A stretch of DNA of 11,400 bases from Candidatus Albibeggiatoa sp. nov. BB20 (lineage in GTDB: Bacteria > Pseudomonadota > Gammaproteobacteria > Beggiatoales > Beggiatoaceae), in the NCBI GenBank assembly GCA_016744725.1, contig JADGDW010000083.1, positions 8,349 through 19,748 on the forward strand, read 5' to 3'. Every line of letters starts with the position of its first letter. Within the stretch, counting starts at the first letter, position 1. The notes under the pieces were generated by a model. The model saw nothing but the letters and a program-made list of their open reading frames with translations. It did no database searches and had not been told where the DNA came from. A program made the translations under genes and the position numbers. Shown piece after piece: positions 7,822-11,400 of this stretch.

Positions 7822-10123
7822 GATTGCCCTCGCTGCATTCTCTTCTATAATTCAAGCACAAAATAGTTGTTCACCGCCAATTGAAATTACTCAAAATCAA
7901 GCTGTTGAATCTGAAGAAGCTCTTGAACAGTATTATAGAGATAGAGAACGCGGTTTGCTATACGGGCACGAAGAATCATTAAAAAAGGCGGTTCAATATT
8001 TTCGTGAAAAATTCAATAAGGAAAAAGAATTTCAATCACTTAACGCACTTGCAGATTATTATATTTTTACTAAACAAGTGAGGGATTCAAGAATAGCTCT
8101 TCTGAAAAGCAGAACATTAGCAGAGGAAGAAAATAATCCAGAATGGCAAGCAATAGTCTTAATGTTATGGGCTAATTTAGAATTAAGTGTAGAAACATCT
8201 GATCGATTATCTAATCCAATAGATATTTATCAGCAAGCACTAACAAGAAGCAAACAGGTAAACAACGTATTACTCGAAGCCCAAATAGAAAATAATATAC
8301 TACAAGCTAAATTTATAACGAATGCAAACAATAATTTAAAAACATCAAAGCCAGATTTTGAATCTGTATGGAACACTATACAGCGATTACAAGATAGTAA
8401 AACGGATACAGCAAAACAAGCGGTTAAATTTGGTTTTTTGGCAATCAATCACCGTGACTCAGAGATACAATTTTTAGGAGAGAAGGCTTTAAAATTTGCT
8501 AAAGATGTGCTCAAAGATAAGCCTGAAGATGAGTCTTATGCCTATGCCCATGGATATTTAGGTGTGCTGTATTTAAAACAACACAAACTTAATAAAGCTA
8601 AAACATTGTTAAACGAGGCCATATTCTTTACTCGTCAACAAAATAAATCAATCACTTTACTTTACTATTGGTATTGGCAATTAGCTAAACTCCATATTGA
8701 ACAAGGAGATACTGAGCAAGCCAAACATTTTTACAATATCGCGATTAAATATTTAAAACCTGTTAGACGCGCTATGTTTAATATCTTTCCAAGTTATCAG
8801 TTAAAGATGCTACCTAAAGATGATGATTTATTTAAGGAATATGCTGATTTACTACTAAAGCAAGCAGAAAAACAGACAGATAGAGAAGAACAACAAAAGC
8901 TGTTACTTGCTGCACTGAATGCAATAGAGCAATTAAAATCTACTAAACTGCAAAATTATTTTGAAGATGAATGCGTTGCTGATTTAAGTAATGAGATAAA
9001 TGCCAAAACACTGCCAACAATATTATCTACAGATAGCATTGCATTTTATCCCATTATCTTTGAAGACCGCATCGTTTTACTATTAGCTGGTATTAGCAAG
9101 CAAGATGGTAAATCAATTTATTTAAGCCAAACTATTGTTTCAAAGCAGCAAATACAAGATGAATTAGGAAAGCTCGCAAAAAGACCTGGTTTTGACATAA
9201 GAAGTGTTGATATGCTTTTAGAGAAGTTTGGTAAAATGCTTAAAGAAAAGCCAAACTCGACTCATGGTCAAATTTGGTTTTTTAGTAAATATTTACCTGT
9301 CAGTAAAGCTCTATATCAACTATTAATTGAGCCTATTTTTAATAAAATTAGTGGTATTTCCATACTGGTTATTGTGCCGAATGAAAAGCTTTCTACTATC
9401 CCATTTGCGGCCTTATATGGAAGGGGAGAAGGAGAATTAATAAGAACTCATGCAATTGTGTCTGCCATTAACCTTGGGCTAATTGAACCCAGCAAACTAT
9501 TAATAAACAACAAATTTTTATTTGGTGGCCTGTCGGAGAAGCAAGGGAATTATATGCCATTAGGGTATGTTAAACTATTACATAATGCATTAAAAAACAA
9601 ACAGTTCTACGGAATGGGTAAACGCAGCTTCCTAAATCAAAACTTTATTCAAGATAATCTTAGAAATACTTTGTCTGCTCAAAAATATGGCATTATTCAC
9701 ATTGCAACTCATGCTGAATTTGGTTCTACATTATCCAGCCGTTTCTTAGTTGCATATCAAGATAATATCTTGATGGATAAATTTGAAGCAATGATGAGAA
9801 ATAAAATAGATAAGAAACCAATAAACTTACTAGTATTAAGTGCGTGTAATACTGCAACTAGTGATGAGAATGCCATGTTGGGTCTTGCGGGTGTTGCAAT
9901 TAAAGCCAGAGCCAGTAGTGTATTGGGCAGCTTGTGGGAGGTTCAAGCTAAAGAGACCGCAGAGTTAATGGAGAATTTTTATGATAATTTACTAGATAAT
10001 AAAACTATAAATTCTAAAGCAGTTGCATGGCAACAAACACAAGTCAAATATTTGAACAATAATACAGGGCTTCAAAAAAATCCATATTATTGGGCTGGGT
10101 TTATTTTGATTGGTAGCTGGTAA
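7793..10123 (+). CDS. Exported TPR-CHAT protein, putative caspase-like protease
   Basis: This 776-residue protein starts with a signal peptide (residues 1-22, cleavage likely after IIQA; no lipobox), so it should act outside the cytoplasm. Helical repeats follow; the clearest TPR pair is at about 248-325 (AHGYLGVLYLKQHKLNKAKTLL and the repeat after it). From about 400 comes a CHAT domain, a clan CD (caspase-like) peptidase fold. The dyad is present: His640 in IIHIATHAEF and Cys685 in LVLSACNTA. The C-terminus YYWAGFILIGSW is the typical CHAT ending. The stretch EQLKSTKLQNYFEDEC before the domain is typical of TPR-CHAT proteins found beside haemagglutinin secretion genes. CHAT relatives include separase-like proteases and the Craspase protease, but those are cytoplasmic; an exported form must have other targets. 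The divergent adhesin is the obvious candidate substrate (inference). Its start overlaps the adhesin start by 29 bp. Confidence 0.9.
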   Translation: MKLISFACIMIALAAFSSIIQAQNSCSPPIEITQNQAVESEEALEQYYRDRERGLLYGHEESLKKAVQYFREKFNKEKEFQSLNALADYYIFTKQVRDSRIALLKSRTLAEEENNPEWQAIVLMLWANLELSVETSDRLSNPIDIYQQALTRSKQVNNVLLEAQIENNILQAKFITNANNNLKTSKPDFESVWNTIQRLQDSKTDTAKQAVKFGFLAINHRDSEIQFLGEKALKFAKDVLKDKPEDESYAYAHGYLGVLYLKQHKLNKAKTLLNEAIFFTRQQNKSITLLYYWYWQLAKLHIEQGDTEQAKHFYNIAIKYLKPVRRAMFNIFPSYQLKMLPKDDDLFKEYADLLLKQAEKQTDREEQQKLLLAALNAIEQLKSTKLQNYFEDECVADLSNEINAKTLPTILSTDSIAFYPIIFEDRIVLLLAGISKQDGKSIYLSQTIVSKQQIQDELGKLAKRPGFDIRSVDMLLEKFGKMLKEKPNSTHGQIWFFSKYLPVSKALYQLLIEPIFNKISGISILVIVPNEKLSTIPFAALYGRGEGELIRTHAIVSAINLGLIEPSKLLINNKFLFGGLSEKQGNYMPLGYVKLLHNALKNKQFYGMGKRSFLNQNFIQDNLRNTLSAQKYGIIHIATHAEFGSTLSSRFLVAYQDNILMDKFEAMMRNKIDKKPINLLVLSACNTATSDENAMLGLAGVAIKARASSVLGSLWEVQAKETAELMENFYDNLLDNKTINSKAVAWQQTQVKYLNNNTGLQKNPYYWAGFILIGSW
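7827..7831 (-). promoter_or_regulatory. Ribosome-binding site of the fused adhesin gene
   Basis: Read on the minus strand, GAGGG lies five bases before the ATG at 7821. This supports the first of two consecutive Met codons as start. The site falls within the codons for Ala12-Leu13 of the TPR-CHAT signal peptide. Confidence 0.7.
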
Positions 10124-10224
10124 ATTAATCTACAGGCTGAAATCATGCCATTCTAGTTCTAATTATGTTAGGTGCATGGTTTCTCACTTAGAATAAGTCT
10201 AAGGGTTTTCTTACATATCCTATA

Positions 10225-10408
10225 GAACCCATTTGACATCTATAAATAATCATTTAAAAACCATTTTTAATACTATTAATGAATTCTGCGTAATTTAAAG
10301 TACATCTAAAATTCAATATCTTATAAAATATCGCTTTTTTGTGATTTAGCATGCTTTAAACTCAAAATTAGTATTGCAAAAAATAGCGAAAGATTTCAAA
10401 TGGGGTCC
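10225..10408. mobile_element. MITE-like element, about 184 bp, non-coding
   Basis: The left end GAACCCATTTGACAT (10225-10239) is an inverted copy of the right end ATTTCAAATGGGGTC (10393-10407), agreeing at 13 of 15 positions. Both also match the ends of the neighbouring IS element. TATA flanks it on both sides (10221-10224 and 10409-10412), consistent with a target-site duplication. The interior is AT-rich with no coding capacity. An internal imperfect inverted repeat (TCGCTTTTTTG at 10331-10341 with CAAAAAATAGCGA at 10377-10389) could fold into a hairpin. Apart from the termini the interior is not visibly related to the IS. The exact right end is uncertain by one base (C at 10408). Confidence 0.65.
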
Positions 10409-10427
10409 TATAGACCCCATTTGAAAT
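10393..10427. repeat. 35-bp near-perfect palindrome at the MITE/IS junction
   Basis: Arms ATTTCAAATGGGGTC (10393-10407) and GACCCCATTTGAAAT (10413-10427) are exact reverse complements, separated by CTATA. The palindrome results from the outward end of one element abutting the outward end of the next. As RNA it would be a stable hairpin and could incidentally stop transcription from either side. Confidence 0.9.
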
Positions 10428-11147
10428 TTTGACCTAAAAGTTAGGAGTTAGCGATCCTTTTGAGAAGAAGTCGAATAAAGCAAAGCTTGAGTTTTTGATT
10501 AGCATGAAAGAGATTATGCTCAAAGTTCTTCACAAGAGATTTGCAGCGTTTCAATCGACAACCCAATGCTCTTTAACAGGAACAAAACCAGCTTTCCCTT
10601 GAGCGGCTTTTTCCTTTTTAGAGGGTTTAGGAGAAAGCTCAAACTGGATTTTGGTCATGATTTCTGGATAGACAGCTTCTAGCTTTTTAGTAATCGAGTC
10701 AGGGTGATAGCCATTATCTAATAAAATGGTGACTTTGGGTAAGTCTAAAGGGTTTCTCCTTAAAGTAATCAATATTGAGAGTCAGCATTTCAACCAAACC
10801 TGCATTATCTGAAATATTCGCTTTAGTACAGTGCGTAAAAAATGGAAAACCTAGACTATCCACTGCAAGATGCCGTTTAATACCCTTGGTTGATTTGTAA
10901 AAGCAATAACCTTTTGTTTCTATGCCCACATTGCATGTATTTTTCACCGCTTGTAAATCTATCATTATCAAGCTTGTCCATTTTAGGTTTTTTTTACCTT
11001 TGGCAAATTCTCTGACAATATTGGTTCTATTAACAAACACTCTTTATCTGTTAAGCTACTTGTATACGACATCTTCTCTTTCTCTCTAAATTTTCTTCTC
11101 AGTTTACCATCTGTTTACCATCTTAATAATAAATTTCAAATGGGCTC
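10413..11147 (-). mobile_element. Decayed IS5-family insertion sequence, 735 bp
   Basis: The terminal inverted repeats are GACCCCATTTGAAATTT (10413-10429) and, on the other strand, GAGCCCATTTGAAATTT (11131-11147), 16 of 17 identical. TATA stands directly outside both ends (10409-10412 and 11148-11151), a likely 4-bp target duplication in keeping with the short TA-centred targets of IS5 groups. It carries one broken transposase gene on the minus strand. The ends look intact, so the copy could still be moved by an active relative, but it cannot move itself. Confidence 0.8.
10441..11072 (-). pseudogene. IS5-family transposase, broken by two deletions and a one-base insertion
   Basis: Fragments of one DDE transposase are readable in order in different frames. 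An N-terminal piece begins at ATG 11072 after a GAGAAG Shine-Dalgarno: MSYTSSLTDKE, 29 codons to a stop at 10983. The core resumes at about 10998 after the A8 tract (T8 at 10988-10995) with LKWTSLIMIDLQAVKNT, containing the likely first catalytic Asp, then KGIKRHLAVDSLGFPFFTHC. The frame shifts near GGG 10750-10752, where removing one base would join YFKEKP to LDLPKVTILLDNGYHPD, containing the likely second Asp. That frame stops at 10551 after KEHWVVD. The tail RCKSLVKNFEHNL...LLLKRIANS continues in another frame to a TAA at 10441. The helix-turn-helix region between the first two pieces and a few residues around the catalytic Glu appear deleted. It is not functional. Confidence 0.85.
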
Positions 11148-11151
11148 TATA

Positions 11152-11400
11152 CTGAACTACGTCTAAAAATGAACTTTAGCTTGTGACGACGCACCCTCAT
11201 TCACAAAAAATATCAAGACGCAAGTACGTGGAACGAGAAAAAAAGCTCGAATTGTAACAGCATGAAGTATAAAAATTAACCTTTGCATAGCTTAATTCTA
11301 AATGTTTAAAGCTGTAAGAACTCAGAACAAAAACACATCAAGATAGCAATTGACTATAGTTGGTGAGTAAAGTCAGGACTAGGAAGTTAATTTAATTGAA
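11152..11400. other. Right-end region without a recognisable gene
   Basis: These 249 bases beyond the IS hold no supportable coding region. The longest start-to-stop reading noticed is a 41-codon minus-strand frame from 11288 to 11163, without a Shine-Dalgarno and preceded at once by a stop. No tRNA, terminator or convincing promoter was seen. Confidence 0.5.

Noticed and set aside
8230..8448. Minus-strand frame of 72 codons inside the TPR-CHAT gene
   Set aside because: It is antisense to the helical repeat region and has no supporting features.
10187..10209. CTTAG/CTAAG stem followed by GGTTTTC as terminator of the TPR-CHAT gene
   Set aside because: The stem is only five base pairs and AT-rich and the T-tract is short, too weak to call.
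10551..11040. Two separate small hypothetical proteins (10551-10772 and 10714-11040, minus strand)
   Set aside because: They are consecutive pieces of one transposase in different frames, within an element bounded by inverted repeats, so they were merged into one pseudogene.
11163..11288. Minus-strand 41-codon hydrophobic reading frame
   Set aside because: It has no ribosome-binding site, a stop directly upstream and no recognised similarity.

Overview
The window is AT-rich bacterial DNA. The proteins point to a gammaproteobacterium: the PBP1A and YrdA proteins read like gammaproteobacterial ones. Fused haemagglutinin secretion proteins, secreted TPR-CHAT proteins and multi-PAS kinases together recall filamentous sulfur oxidisers of the Thiotrichales/Beggiatoaceae. 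That family placement is an inference from gene style, not from a marker gene.

Layout. Positions 1-1058 are housekeeping: the 5' end of a penicillin-binding protein 1A gene (minus strand), divergent from a complete YrdA-type gamma-carbonic-anhydrase-family gene. A 285-bp non-coding gap follows, with a 14-bp perfect palindrome and an AT-rich hairpin. Positions 1344-3572 encode a soluble histidine kinase with three PAS domains. No response regulator is visible nearby. It converges, 16 bp apart, on a 1410-residue minus-strand protein (3589-7821).

The 1410-residue protein is the most unusual gene here. One polypeptide carries a signal peptide, a filamentous-haemagglutinin (TpsA) secretion domain, a GGNI-repeat beta-helix, two POTRA-like domains and an FhaC/ShlB-type (TpsB) outer-membrane barrel. 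Exoprotein and transporter are normally separate genes. Divergent from it is a signal-peptide-bearing TPR-CHAT protein (7793-10123) with an apparent His-Cys dyad. The first 29 bp of both genes overlap on opposite strands, so each ribosome-binding site lies inside the other gene's signal-peptide codons. The pair looks like a two-gene surface system: an adhesin that carries its own outer-membrane pore, plus an exported caspase-like protease that may process it. The protease-substrate link is inference.

Positions 10221-11151 hold mobile DNA: a 184-bp MITE-like element lies directly next to a 735-bp decayed IS5-type element. The pattern is TATA-MITE-TATA-IS-TATA, and the abutting ends form a near-perfect 35-bp palindrome. 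The transposase is broken by a deletion at an A8 tract, a one-base insertion, and a second small deletion. The last 249 bases show no supportable gene.
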